Shown here in pieces: positions 25,679 to 34,461 of a stretch of DNA of 64,000 nucleotides. Source of the DNA: Thiobacillus denitrificans DSM 12475. GTDB taxonomy: Bacteria > Pseudomonadota > Gammaproteobacteria > Burkholderiales > Thiobacillaceae. The notes beneath the pieces were generated by a model. It ran no database searches, had not been told where the DNA came from, and saw only the letters and a program-made list of their open reading frames with translations. The DNA lies in assembly GCF_000376425.1 (NCBI RefSeq), contig NZ_AQWL01000010.1, positions 1 to 64,000 on the forward strand. The letters are read 5' to 3'. How positions within the stretch are numbered: position 1 is the first letter of the stretch; the number at the start of each line of letters is the position of its first letter. The translations under genes were made by a program, and so were the position numbers.

Positions 25679-26287
25679 TTACTTGAGCAGCCCTTCCTCG
25701 GCCAGCGCCTGCTGCACCGCCGGTCGCGCTGCCACGCGGCCCTGATAGGCGGTCAGCGCGGGCCAGGGCGAGAGATCGAAGCCGACATAAGGGGCCCAGG
25801 AACTCACCGTGAAGAGGTAGGCGTCCGCCACGGTGAAGCGCTCGCCCATGAGGTAGGGCTGCGTCTCCAGCACCGCCGCGACGTGGGCGAAACGCTGAGT
25901 GAGTCGTTCCGTGAACAGGGCTTTGCAGTCAGGTTGGACGCGCGGATCGAACAGGGCTGCGTAGGTTTTATGCAACTCGGTAGAGATGAAGTTCAGCCAT
26001 TGCATGAGGTGGTAACGCTCCCGGCTGCCGGGCGGCGGCGCGAGCCCCTTTTCCGCAGCCTGATCCGCCAGATACTGCACGATGGCCGGACCTTCCGTGA
26101 GCACATCGCCGTCCGCCAGAACCAGGGCGGGCACATAGCCGTCCGGATTGATCTTGCGGTAGTCTTGGCCGCTTTCCGTTTGGCCGGTCCCGAGGTCGAC
26201 GCGCACCAGTTCCACGGGTGCGCCAGTCTCGATCGCCACGATGTGGGGGGAAAGGGAGCAGGCTCCCGGGCTGTAATAGAGTTTCAT
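25679..26287 (-). CDS. gstA: Glutathione S-transferase, beta class
   Basis: A 202-residue cytosolic GST. The N-terminal thioredoxin-like half begins MKLYYSPGACSLSPHI, with the Cys at position 10 used by beta-class enzymes, and includes the glutathione-binding LTEGPAIVQYLAD. The C-terminal helical half has the conserved N-capping segment FTVADAYLFTV. It conjugates glutathione to electrophiles. Thirteen bases separate it from the dioxygenase gene and twelve from the Old Yellow Enzyme gene, so the three are likely co-transcribed. Confidence 0.92.
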   Translation of the reverse strand: MKLYYSPGACSLSPHIVAIETGAPVELVRVDLGTGQTESGQDYRKINPDGYVPALVLADGDVLTEGPAIVQYLADQAAEKGLAPPPGSRERYHLMQWLNFISTELHKTYAALFDPRVQPDCKALFTERLTQRFAHVAAVLETQPYLMGERFTVADAYLFTVSSWAPYVGFDLSPWPALTAYQGRVAARPAVQQALAEEGLLK

Positions 26288-26299
26288 GGTATTGCCTCC

Positions 26300-27400
26300 T
26301 TAAGCTAAGAGAAACGGATAGTCGGTGTAGCCCTGCTCGGCGCCGCCGTAGAACGTCGCCGGGTCGGGTTCGTTGAGCGGCGCCGATTTGGCGTAGCGCG
26401 CTGGCAAATCCGGATTGGCCAGAAACGGCACGCCGAATGCGATCATGTCGGCGAAACCTAAAGCCAGCGCAGCATTGCCGCGCGCCAGGTCATAGCCGCC
26501 GTTGGTCATGTACACGCCTTGCCAGATTGTGCGCAGCTTCTGCAAATCAAACGCGGGGCCGGCGGCACCGGGCGACTCCTTGCCCATTTCGGTGACGTGC
26601 AGATAAGCCAGCCCAAAGCGGTTGAGCTGTTCGACAATGTAGGCGAACGTCGCTTCGGGATTGGAATCGCGCATGTCGTTGAACGGCTGCAACGGCGACA
26701 AGCGGATGCCGACACGATTCGCGCTCCACACGCCGCATACCGCATCGACCACTTCCAGCATCAAGCGCGCGCGGTTGGCAATCGAGCCGCCGTAGGCGTC
26801 GCTGCGCTGGTTGGAGCCGTCGCGCAAAAACTGGTCGGGCAAATAGCCGTTGGCGCCGTGGATTTCGACGCCGTCGAAACCGGCATCAAGCGCGTTCCTG
26901 GCGCCACTGCGAAATTGCTCGATGATGCCCGGAATTCCCGAGAGTGCCAGCGTATGCGGCGTTTCGAAGGGCTTCATCCCCTCAGGGGTGACCGCCTGGC
27001 CGGACGGCTTGATCGCCGAAGGCGCTACCGGCAGCATGCCGCCGGGCAGCAGCGATGGGTGTGAAATGCGTCCGCAATGCCACAACTGCAGGAAAATCCT
27101 GCCGCCCTGGGCATGTACCGCGTCGGTGATTTTCTTCCAGCCTGCCACTTGCTCGGCGCTGTGGATGCCCGGCGTCGCGGGATAACCCACCGCTTCCGCT
27201 GCGACCTGCGAACCTTCGGTGATGATCAATCCGGCACTGGCGCGCTGCACGTAGTATTCCACATTCAGCGGCTGCGGCGCGTTGCCTGCGCCGGCGCGGT
27301 TGCGCGTCATCGGCGCCATCACCATGCGGTTTTTCAGCGCGTAGGGGCCGAGCTGGATCGACGAGAAAAGCGTGATGTTCGAATCGGGTGTCTGGCTCAT
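26300..27400 (-). CDS. nemA: Old Yellow Enzyme family alkene reductase (NemA-like)
   Basis: A 366-residue FMN-dependent ene-reductase with the TIM-barrel motifs of the family: MVMAPMTRNRA after strand 1, the GRISHPSL segment, the substrate-site HGANGYLPDQFLRDG with Tyr, and GGSIANRARLMLEV. It reduces activated C=C bonds, maleimides or nitro esters with NAD(P)H. The ATG at 27400 has a strong GGAGGAAA site 5 bp upstream; longer versions would run into the MarR gene. It is probably controlled by the MarR protein encoded just upstream on the same strand, as nemA is by its own repressor in other bacteria. Confidence 0.9.
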   Translation of the reverse strand: MSQTPDSNITLFSSIQLGPYALKNRMVMAPMTRNRAGAGNAPQPLNVEYYVQRASAGLIITEGSQVAAEAVGYPATPGIHSAEQVAGWKKITDAVHAQGGRIFLQLWHCGRISHPSLLPGGMLPVAPSAIKPSGQAVTPEGMKPFETPHTLALSGIPGIIEQFRSGARNALDAGFDGVEIHGANGYLPDQFLRDGSNQRSDAYGGSIANRARLMLEVVDAVCGVWSANRVGIRLSPLQPFNDMRDSNPEATFAYIVEQLNRFGLAYLHVTEMGKESPGAAGPAFDLQKLRTIWQGVYMTNGGYDLARGNAALALGFADMIAFGVPFLANPDLPARYAKSAPLNEPDPATFYGGAEQGYTDYPFLLA

Positions 27401-27458
27401 ATTTTTCCTCCAATTGGACGGCAACAGGCGGTACGGGTGTACTGCCCGGCGGCGGGGT

Positions 27459-27902
27459 TTATTGCTTGATTCGACTTGACTCGAAAACGGCGCGCAAGTC
27501 ATGCAAGGCGGCTTCGATGCGGGCGTAGTCTTCCGCTTTCCAATCCGCGAAAGCGCGGCTGAAATACGCCACATGCGCCGGGAATACCTTGTCGAACAGG
27601 CGCTCGCCCTTTTTCGTCAACTGCACGATCTGGCTGCGGCCATCCAGCGCGCTGGGAATGCGCCTGATGAGCCCTTTCTCCTCCAGCCGGTCCACCACCC
27701 CGGTCAGCGTGCCCTTGGTGATCAGAGTTTTTTCGCCCAACTCTTTGGGCGTCATACCAGGCGTATTACCCAGGGTGGCGACGATGTCGAATTGGGGCGG
27801 CGTAAGGCCGAGGGTGCGCAGGTGCGCCGCCGAACGGGTGGAGAAGGCCTGGTAACAGCGTACCAGCGCACGCAGGCTCGGCAGAAACGGGGCTTCGACC
27901 AT
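27459..27902 (-). CDS. MarR-family transcriptional regulator
   Basis: A 147-residue winged-helix regulator: the recognition region TPKELGEKTLITKGTLTGVV and the wing LIRRIPSALDGRSQIVQLTKKG are typical. It sits 58 bp upstream of the ene-reductase/GST/dioxygenase set and on the same strand, so it likely represses that operon and itself and responds to electrophiles. A candidate operator lies upstream of its start at 27936-27957. Confidence 0.88.
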   Translation of the reverse strand: MVEAPFLPSLRALVRCYQAFSTRSAAHLRTLGLTPPQFDIVATLGNTPGMTPKELGEKTLITKGTLTGVVDRLEEKGLIRRIPSALDGRSQIVQLTKKGERLFDKVFPAHVAYFSRAFADWKAEDYARIEAALHDLRAVFESSRIKQ

Positions 27903-27935
27903 GGGATGCCTTCATGTAGTTCTAGTGCGAACCAA

Positions 27936-27957
27936 TATAGTTTGGGTTAGGACTATA
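27936..27957. promoter_or_regulatory. Inverted repeat, candidate MarR operator
   Basis: TATAGT (27936-27941) and ACTATA (27952-27957) form an inverted repeat with a 10-bp spacer; GACTATAGTC at 27951-27960 is itself a perfect 10-bp palindrome. The site is 34 bp upstream of the MarR start, in an AT-rich stretch. Confidence 0.5.
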
Positions 27958-28154
27958 GTCAATGGCCGTATGTTCACTTCCGATTCCGCATCTTCTTCAT
28001 CCGACCGGATCAATAGGCTCGTCACCCCCGAATTGCGAATCTTAGAAGCGCGCGATCAGATGTTGACAATAATCGCTGTCGATCTAGTTATGATCTGATC
28101 CAGCATGTCGGCGGCGTGTCTGATTCACGTCTTTTTTCAGAAGGAGTGTTCACC

Positions 28155-28637
28155 ATGAACGCGTTTCATCGTTTCTCAGCGAAGAGCCTGCAAGATGAGG
28201 AAATCCCTATGCAGCGCTACGCCGGGAAGGTGGTTCTGGTCGTCAATACCGCGAGCAAATGCGGCCTGACGCCGCAGTATGAAGGACTGCAGAAACTGCA
28301 CGAGAAGTATGCCGACAAGGGCCTGGTCGTGCTCGGCTTTCCCTGCAACCAGTTTGGCGCCCAGGAGCCGGGAAAGAAAGAAGAGATCGGCGCTTTCTGC
28401 GAGAAGAATTATGGCGTGACCTTCCCCGTGTTCGCGAAAGTGGATGTCAATGGCGCGGGCGCACACCCGATCTTCCGTTATCTTCTAGACCAACTGCCCG
28501 GCGTGCTCGGCAAGGCGGTTAAATGGAACTTCACAAAGTTTCTGATTGGCCGCGATGGCACACCACTCAAGCGCTTCGCGCCTGTAACGAAACCGGAAAA
28601 ACTGGAGCGTGCCATTTGTGAAGCCCTCGGAGAATGA
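28155..28637 (+). CDS. btuE: Glutathione peroxidase (BtuE-like)
   Basis: A 160-residue thiol peroxidase of the GPx family. Motifs in order: NTASKCGLTPQY with the peroxidatic Cys, LGFPCNQFGAQEP with the conserved Gln and a second Cys, and KWNFTKFLI with the Trp and Asn of the active site. It reduces hydrogen peroxide and organic peroxides with glutathione or thioredoxin. AAGGAG lies 9 bp before the ATG at 28155. The stop is one base from the start of the OhrR-like gene, so the two form an operon. Confidence 0.92.
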   Translation: MNAFHRFSAKSLQDEEIPMQRYAGKVVLVVNTASKCGLTPQYEGLQKLHEKYADKGLVVLGFPCNQFGAQEPGKKEEIGAFCEKNYGVTFPVFAKVDVNGAGAHPIFRYLLDQLPGVLGKAVKWNFTKFLIGRDGTPLKRFAPVTKPEKLERAICEALGE

Positions 28638-28638
28638 C

Positions 28639-29118
28639 ATGAAGGTAGCTCTCGCAACGCCCCCCGACACGGCTACGCTGCTGGATCTCGACAAGCAACT
28701 GTGTTTTCCACTGTATGCGGCCTCGCGACTGCTGACCCGCATTTATCAACCGTTGCTGGAACGGTACGGGTTGACTTATCCGCAGTACATCGTGCTAATG
28801 ATCCTGTGGGAAAAAACGCCGTGTTCGGTCACCGAAATCGGCGAGCGGGCATTGCTTAACTCGAACACGCTGACGCCGCTGCTCAAGCGCCTCGAACAGC
28901 AGGGTGTAATCACCCGCACACGCGATTCGGGCGATGAGCGTGTCGTGATGATCGCCTTGACCGAGCACGGCCGTGCGTTGAAATCGAAATGCGCCTGCAT
29001 ACCAACCGAGATGCAGAAAAGGCTGGGCTTTGATCCCGACAAGGCGATCGCACTAAAGCAGTTGCTGGACGAGTTCCTGAGGCATCTTCGGGCGCATGCT
29101 TCTGATCACCTTGCGTGA
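28639..29118 (+). CDS. ohrR: OhrR-like MarR-family peroxide sensor
   Basis: A 159-residue regulator with the OhrR pattern: the reactive N-terminal Cys in KQLCFPLYAASR, then LTYPQYIVLMILWE, and a winged helix (LLNSNTLTPLLKRLEQQGVI and RTRDSGDERVV). OhrR senses organic hydroperoxides by oxidation of that Cys. It usually regulates ohr; here it is in an operon with glutathione peroxidase, which it probably controls. A second Cys pair (KCACIP) lies near the C-terminus. Confidence 0.88.
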   Translation: MKVALATPPDTATLLDLDKQLCFPLYAASRLLTRIYQPLLERYGLTYPQYIVLMILWEKTPCSVTEIGERALLNSNTLTPLLKRLEQQGVITRTRDSGDERVVMIALTEHGRALKSKCACIPTEMQKRLGFDPDKAIALKQLLDEFLRHLRAHASDHLA

Positions 29119-29171
29119 TGACTGCAACGGAAAAGAACGTAGTGTACGCTGAGTTGGACGCCCTAGTATGC

Positions 29172-29192
29172 GATTACAGATTACAGATTACA
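29172..29192. repeat. Three tandem copies of GATTACA
   Basis: Three perfect head-to-tail 7-bp units lie in the 220-bp gap between the ohrR gene and the molybdenum hydroxylase operon. No promoter or terminator role is evident; the tract is probably prone to slippage. Confidence 0.7.
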
Positions 29193-29338
29193 GGGCCTCT
29201 TGGGCGATTCGCTGACAAATTATCTAGAATCTAACTTTGAACTCACTAATTTTGAACTCATGACGTAACGCGCTACCCGTCAGCCTCGCTATCCTCGATT
29301 TTCCATCTTCTATACAACCTGTAACGGAAGGAATACGC

Positions 29339-29797
29339 ATGATCCCTATTATCGTCAACGGCACGCCGCGCAGCGTCGATGCCACACCGGACACACCGCT
29401 GCTCTGGGTGCTGCGCGACAATCTGGGCCTGACCGGCACCAAATTCGGTTGCGGCATGGCCCAGTGCGGCGCCTGCACCGTGCATCTGAACGGGGCGCCG
29501 GTTCGCGCCTGCATGACGCCGGTTTCCGCTGCCGCCGGGCAGAAGATCACCACCATCGAAGGCGCCCAGGGCAAGGCCGTGAAAGCCCTGCAGGATGCCT
29601 GGGTCAAGCTCGACGTGCCGCAATGCGGCTATTGCCAGTCGGGGCAGATCATGTCGGCGGCGGCGCTGCTCGCGGGCAACCCCCAGCCGACGGATGCCGA
29701 CATCGACACGGCGCTGGACGGCAACCTGTGCCGCTGCGCCACCTATCAGCGCATACGCGCGGCGGTGCATCAAGCTGCCAGAACGATGAGGGGATGA
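29339..29797 (+). CDS. 2Fe-2S subunit of a molybdenum hydroxylase (IorA-like)
   Basis: A 152-residue electron-transfer subunit. The plant-type cluster is bound by [15 protein letters not shown] plus a later Cys, and the second cluster by CGYCQSGQ and NLCRCATY in the helical domain. It passes electrons from the molybdenum site of the large subunit encoded next. The pair resembles isoquinoline 1-oxidoreductase or aldehyde oxidoreductase of the xanthine oxidase family. A GGAAGGAATACGC site precedes the ATG. Confidence 0.92.
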   Translation: MIPIIVNGTPRSVDATPDTPLLWVLRDNLGLTGTKFGCGMAQCGACTVHLNGAPVRACMTPVSAAAGQKITTIEGAQGKAVKALQDAWVKLDVPQCGYCQSGQIMSAAALLAGNPQPTDADIDTALDGNLCRCATYQRIRAAVHQAARTMRG

Positions 29798-29800
29798 GCC

Positions 29801-31996
29801 ATGGACAAAATCATTAACCCGAGCCGGCGCGCGTTCCTGAAAACCGGCACCACCTTGGGCGTCGGCCTCACCCTCGCGTTCTACCTGCCTGTCGGCGGCG
29901 CCGCCAGGATGAAGGCGGGCCAAGGCACAGACAAACCCTTTGCGCCCAATGCCTTTATCCGGATCGCGCCCGACGACACCGTGACGGTGATCGTCAAGCA
30001 TCTGGAAATGGGGCAAGGGGTCAATACCGGTCTGCCGACCCTGGTGGCCGAGGAACTGGACGTGCCCTGGGAAAAGATCAGGGTCGAAACAGCGCCGGCT
30101 GACGCCAAGCTGTATAACAACCTGCTCTGGGGGCCGATGCAGGGCACCGGCGGCAGTACCGCCATGGCCAATTCATTCGAGCAGTTGCGCCGGGCGGGCG
30201 CCACCGCGCGCGCCATGCTGATCGCGGCAGCGGCGGATAACTGGAAAGTGGATACCAACACCCTCGTCACCCTGGATGGCATGGTGCTGCACCGCCCCAG
30301 CGGCCGCAAAGCAAGCTACGGACAACTGGCGGAGAAGGCGGCAACGATGCCCCAGCCCGCCGAAGTAGCACTCAAATCACCCCAGGATTTCAAGTACATC
30401 GGCAAGCAGTTCAAGCGCACCGACTCGAAGGCAAAATCCAACGGCAGCGCCCAATTCGCCTCCGACGTGCGGCTTCCCGGCCAGCTCACCGCTTTGCTTG
30501 CGCGCCCGTCGGTCTTCGGCGCCAGGCTCAGGCGCGTCCAAACCGAGCGGGCGAAGGCGGTACCCGGTGTGCGTGCCGTAGTCGAAGTGCCGCAAGGCGT
30601 CGCGGTAATCGCGACGGACTTCTGGTCGGCCAAGAAAGGCCGCGACGCGCTGCAAATCGAGTGGGACGAATCGGGCGGCGCACGAGTTTCGACGACTGAA
30701 CAACGCGACCAGTACCTGGCGCTGCTGAATCAGCCCGGCAAGGTGGCACGCAGCGAAGGCGATGCGGCGCAGGCCCTCGCCCAGGCGGCAAAAAAACTGG
30801 AAGCGACATTCGAGTTCCCCTATCTCGCCCACGCACCGATGGAGCCGCTCAGTTGCGTCGTGCAATTGAAGGACAGCGGTTGCGAAATCTGGGCCGGCTC
30901 CCAGTCGCAGACCAGCGATCAGGCCACCGCTGCCCAAATTTTGGGGATCAAGCCGGAGCAGGTGAAAATCCATACCCTGCTGGCCGGCGGCAGCTTCGGC
31001 CGGCGCGCCAATCCCGCCTCCGACTACATCGCGGAAGCCGTCTCGGTGGCGAAGGCCACACGCGATCTCAGCGCGCCGATCCACCTCATGTGGACGCGCG
31101 AGGACGATATCCGTGGCGGCTATTACCGGCCTATGTTCGTCCACGCCATCAGCGCAGGGCTGGATGCCCAAGGCAACCCGGTAGCCTGGAACCAGCGACT
31201 GGTTGGCCAGTCGATTGCCGCCGGCACGGCGTTCGAAGGTGGGCTGGTCAAGGACGGCATCGACATGACGTCGGTCGAGGGCGCATCTAACCTCGCCTAC
31301 GCCATCCCCAATCTGCACGTTGAGCTGCATTCGCCCAAGCTGGGCGTGCCGGTGCTGTGGTGGCGCAGCGTCGGCCATACCCACACCGCTTTCTCGACCG
31401 AGATTTTCATCGACGAGCTGGCAGCGGCGGCAGGCAAGGATCCTTATGCGTTCCGCCGCACACTGATTCAACATCCGCGTCTCAATGGCGTGCTGGAACT
31501 GGCCGCGACCAAGGCCGGCTGGGGCACACCGCTGGCGCCGAAAAGCGGGGTGCGGCGCGGGCGCGGCATCGCGGTGCATGAATCGTTCAACTCCTTTGTC
31601 GCCGAGGTGGCGGAAGTCAGCGTCAAGCCGGATGGTTCGTTCAGCGTGGATCGTGTGATATGCGCCGTGGACTGCGGCATCGCGGTCAATCCGGACCAGG
31701 TCAGGGCACAGATGGAAGGCGGCATCGGCTTCGGGCTTTCCGCAGCCCTGCACAGCGCCATCACCCTCAAGGCGGGACGCGTCGAGCAATCCAACTTCCA
31801 TGATTATCCGCTGCTGCGCATCAGCGAAATGCCCCGGGTCGAGGTACACATCGTGCCGTCTCAAGCGGCGCCCACCGGCGTCGGCGAACCGGGCGTGCCG
31901 CCGCTTGCGCCGGCGGTCGCCAACGCGCTGTTCGCCGCGACCGGCAAGCGCCTGCGCAAGCTGCCGTTCGAAACCTCGGAACTACGGAGTGCATGA
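29801..31996 (+). CDS. Molybdopterin-binding large subunit of a molybdenum hydroxylase (IorB-like)
   Basis: A 731-residue catalytic subunit. The N-terminus has a twin-arginine signal ([20 protein letters not shown]), so the holoenzyme is exported folded, with the 2Fe-2S subunit probably carried along. Cofactor-binding segments are visible: [48 protein letters not shown], and the C-terminal [20 protein letters not shown] with the conserved Glu. It hydroxylates an aldehyde or N-heterocycle; the substrate cannot be read from the sequence. Three bases separate it from the small subunit and it overlaps xdhC by four. Confidence 0.92.
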   Translation: MDKIINPSRRAFLKTGTTLGVGLTLAFYLPVGGAARMKAGQGTDKPFAPNAFIRIAPDDTVTVIVKHLEMGQGVNTGLPTLVAEELDVPWEKIRVETAPADAKLYNNLLWGPMQGTGGSTAMANSFEQLRRAGATARAMLIAAAADNWKVDTNTLVTLDGMVLHRPSGRKASYGQLAEKAATMPQPAEVALKSPQDFKYIGKQFKRTDSKAKSNGSAQFASDVRLPGQLTALLARPSVFGARLRRVQTERAKAVPGVRAVVEVPQGVAVIATDFWSAKKGRDALQIEWDESGGARVSTTEQRDQYLALLNQPGKVARSEGDAAQALAQAAKKLEATFEFPYLAHAPMEPLSCVVQLKDSGCEIWAGSQSQTSDQATAAQILGIKPEQVKIHTLLAGGSFGRRANPASDYIAEAVSVAKATRDLSAPIHLMWTREDDIRGGYYRPMFVHAISAGLDAQGNPVAWNQRLVGQSIAAGTAFEGGLVKDGIDMTSVEGASNLAYAIPNLHVELHSPKLGVPVLWWRSVGHTHTAFSTEIFIDELAAAAGKDPYAFRRTLIQHPRLNGVLELAATKAGWGTPLAPKSGVRRGRGIAVHESFNSFVAEVAEVSVKPDGSFSVDRVICAVDCGIAVNPDQVRAQMEGGIGFGLSAALHSAITLKAGRVEQSNFHDYPLLRISEMPRVEVHIVPSQAAPTGVGEPGVPPLAPAVANALFAATGKRLRKLPFETSELRSA

Positions 31997-33000
31997 TGGA
32001 AAGCTCGGACCTGGAAGTCCTGCGCACGTGCCTGCAATGGCAGCATGACGGCCATCGCGTGACGCTCGCCACCGTCACCCAAACCTGGGGGTCATCCCCG
32101 CGCCCGGTGGGCGCCATGCTCGCAGTGCGCGACGATGGACTGCTTGCCGGATCGGTTTCCGGCGGCTGCATCGAGGCCGATCTGATCGAGCGGGTGCGCG
32201 CCGCGCCGCCCATCCGGCCGGAAGTGCTCATTTACGGCGGCTCCGCCGAGGCATGCGAGCGTTTCCGCCTGCCCTGCGGCGGCGCGCTGCAACTGGTGCT
32301 GGAGCCGGCGCCTGGCAAGCCCCTGCTGCAAGCGATCCAGGACGACATCGCGCAGCACAGGCTGATCGGGCGGCGCCTCGATCTCGTCACCGGCGATATC
32401 CACCTTTACACCCCGCACATCGACGAAACCACGCAGTTCGACGGGCAGACGCTGATCGCCGTACATGGGCCGCGCTGGCGGCTGCTCGTGATCGGCGCCG
32501 GCCAGATATCCTGCCATCTGGCGCAGATCGCCCAAGCCCTGGATTATCAGGTGCTGGTGTGCGATCCCCGCGAGGAATACAGCGCAGCCTGGGATGTTGC
32601 GGGTGCCGAACTCGTTCCCGGCATGCCGGACGACGCGGTGAACGCCCTGATGCCCGATGCCCGCTGTGCAGTGGTGGCCTTGACCCATGATCCCAAGCTG
32701 GATGACATGGCTTTGCTGGAAGCGCTCAAATCGCCGGCATTCTATGTCGGCGCCGTCGGCTCGAACGCCAATAACCTGAGACGGCGCGAACGGTTGAGCC
32801 TGTTCGATCTTTCGAAAGCGGAAATTGACCGCCTGCATGGGCCGGTGGGTCTGCCTATCGGCAGCCGCACCCCGCCGGAAATCGCCATATCCATTCTGGC
32901 GGAATTGACCGCGGTGCGACACGGCATCCGGCTTGGCGTTCTGCCCGCCACAGCAAGCGGGAATCACACCTCGCGCCAGTCGATGGCCGCAGCCATATGA
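31993..33000 (+). CDS. xdhC: XdhC/CoxI-family molybdenum cofactor maturation protein
   Basis: A 335-residue chaperone that inserts sulfurated molybdenum cofactor into xanthine-oxidase-family enzymes. The N-terminal domain has [15 protein letters not shown] and the [12 protein letters not shown] loop with the conserved Cys; the C-terminal Rossmann-like half has [18 protein letters not shown] and [15 protein letters not shown] overlaps link it to the hydroxylase upstream and the MobA-like gene downstream, so it serves this operon's enzyme. Confidence 0.9.
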   Translation: MMESSDLEVLRTCLQWQHDGHRVTLATVTQTWGSSPRPVGAMLAVRDDGLLAGSVSGGCIEADLIERVRAAPPIRPEVLIYGGSAEACERFRLPCGGALQLVLEPAPGKPLLQAIQDDIAQHRLIGRRLDLVTGDIHLYTPHIDETTQFDGQTLIAVHGPRWRLLVIGAGQISCHLAQIAQALDYQVLVCDPREEYSAAWDVAGAELVPGMPDDAVNALMPDARCAVVALTHDPKLDDMALLEALKSPAFYVGAVGSNANNLRRRERLSLFDLSKAEIDRLHGPVGLPIGSRTPPEIAISILAELTAVRHGIRLGVLPATASGNHTSRQSMAAAI

Positions 33001-33617
33001 TCGTCGGCATTCTGCTGGCGGCGGGTACTGGAACGCGCTTTGGCGGCGACAAACTGTTGTTCCCCCTGGCCGACGGCACCCCGGTCGGCGTACAGGCGGC
33101 ACGCAACCTGCTAAGCGGCGTTGATCATGGCGTTGCGGTGCTGCGTCCGTCAGATCGGCAGCTTGCGCATCTACTGGAAGCGGAAGGGATGCAGGTGGCA
33201 TTCTGTCCCGGAGCAGAAACCGGCATGGGAACCAGCCTTGCTTTCGGCGTGACTGCCGCGCAGGACGAGGACGGATGGCTGATCGCCCTGGCCGACATGC
33301 CGTTCATCCAGCATGACACCATCCACGGCGTAGCCAGCCTGCTTCGAGCCGGCGCGCCGATCGCGGCACCCCGCTACCAGGGACGACGCGGCCACCCGGT
33401 CGGTTTTGCGCGAGCATTTTTCCACGACCTCGCCCAACTCAGCAGCGACCAGGGCGCGCATCCTTTGCTCGCCGCCCATGCCGGGCGGATTCAGATGCTT
33501 GAATGCGAGGATCCCGGCATTTTCGCCGACATCGACACCCCATCCGATCTCAGCGGCTTAGAAGACGCTTTCTCCATTCGCATCGATACTCCTGGCATGA
33601 AAACCGTGAAGCTATAG
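32997..33617 (+). CDS. mocA: MobA/MocA-like nucleotidyltransferase
   Basis: A 206-residue nucleotide transferase: the N-terminal signature ILLAAGTGTRFGGDKLL binds the nucleotide, with LADMPFIQHDTI holding the metal-binding Asp and GRRGHPVGF after it. Such proteins attach CMP or GMP to molybdopterin (MocA makes the cytosine dinucleotide form). It is the last gene of the molybdenum hydroxylase operon and is coupled to xdhC, so it probably makes the dinucleotide cofactor for that enzyme; IorAB-type enzymes use the cytosine form. Confidence 0.85.
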   Translation: MIVGILLAAGTGTRFGGDKLLFPLADGTPVGVQAARNLLSGVDHGVAVLRPSDRQLAHLLEAEGMQVAFCPGAETGMGTSLAFGVTAAQDEDGWLIALADMPFIQHDTIHGVASLLRAGAPIAAPRYQGRRGHPVGFARAFFHDLAQLSSDQGAHPLLAAHAGRIQMLECEDPGIFADIDTPSDLSGLEDAFSIRIDTPGMKTVKL

Positions 33618-33912
33618 TAGTTAGTTCGGTAGACTCTAATTCCAACCGCACCATTGTCTGGATTCGGGCGGACATGATGAGTGAATCGGGTAGCGTGAAA
33701 AGTGCGAGCCACTCACACACCAGGAGAAGCGGTTCCATTTGCTTGGCTGTGCCACTCGACGACAGGTGAGTGACGCCCGGAAGGACAGCCTCGCCAATCA
33801 ATTCATCGAGGCAAGTTCCCGACCATCCCGGGGAACTCACCAAGGCTTGGGTCCAGGCAATTTTCAGTTGATGCCCTGAATCCCCATGCGGTCGCGCCAG
33901 TCAGGCGGCGTG
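33618..33912. other. Convergent intergenic region
   Basis: It lies between the 3' ends of the MobA-like gene and the universal stress protein gene. No gene or strong terminator hairpin was recognised. Confidence 0.4.
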
Positions 33913-34380
33913 CTATATGCCTTTGGCGTCCGCCTTCATCACCATGCCACCCGGCATGGAAACAAGCAGACTGCATGGCAGATGATCCAGCAGAGAGTGG
34001 CCGACCGAGCCGCGCCACCAGCGGTCGAGGGCCGAGCGTTGGTGATGGCCGACGACGACGAGATCGGCACCGGTCTCATGGGCGACAGCTCCGATGGCTT
34101 CGACAGACGATTCGTCCGTCCTCAGGATGCCTGTCGCTTCCACCCCGGCCTGGCGCAGGCGCGCGAGCCCTGTCTCGAGAATGGCATTGACGCGAGCTTG
34201 CTGTTCCTCGATGTATTCGCCGGGCAGCGGACCGTTCGCCAAAGCCATGGCGGGCGGCGGCGGAATGACCGCCAGCAGATGACAGCGGGCGTTGAAGCGG
34301 CTTGCCAGGGCGATCCCTTCCTCGAGCGCGTCCTGGCACTCGGCGCTGCCGTCGTAGGCAAAAATAATGGTCTGGAACAT
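33913..34380 (-). CDS. Universal stress protein (UspA family)
   Basis: A 155-residue single-domain UspA protein. It starts MFQTIIFAYDGSAECQDAL, with the Asp that contacts the nucleotide, and ends with the ATP-binding-type loop VVVGHHQRSALDRWWRGSVG then HSLLDHLPCSLLVS. Likely a cytoplasmic ATP-binding stress protein. The ATG at 34380 has GGAGG 8 bp upstream and is preferred over an ATG six bases earlier that lies too close to that site. Confidence 0.9.
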   Translation of the reverse strand: MFQTIIFAYDGSAECQDALEEGIALASRFNARCHLLAVIPPPPAMALANGPLPGEYIEEQQARVNAILETGLARLRQAGVEATGILRTDESSVEAIGAVAHETGADLVVVGHHQRSALDRWWRGSVGHSLLDHLPCSLLVSMPGGMVMKADAKGI

Positions 34381-34461
34381 GTGCATCTTCCTCCGATAGC
34401 ATTGTAAGCGTTTGAGCAATCGGGCGGGCATAGCTGCTCATACTGCCCAACCGTGCTTCAG

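Noticed and set aside
28063-28094. TTGACA ... TATGAT as a promoter for glutathione peroxidase
   Set aside because: The spacer is 20 bp, too long for a standard sigma-70 promoter.
29172-29192. GATTACA repeats as a CRISPR-like or iteron array
   Set aside because: Three contiguous 7-bp units without spacers; more likely slippage than CRISPR or an origin.
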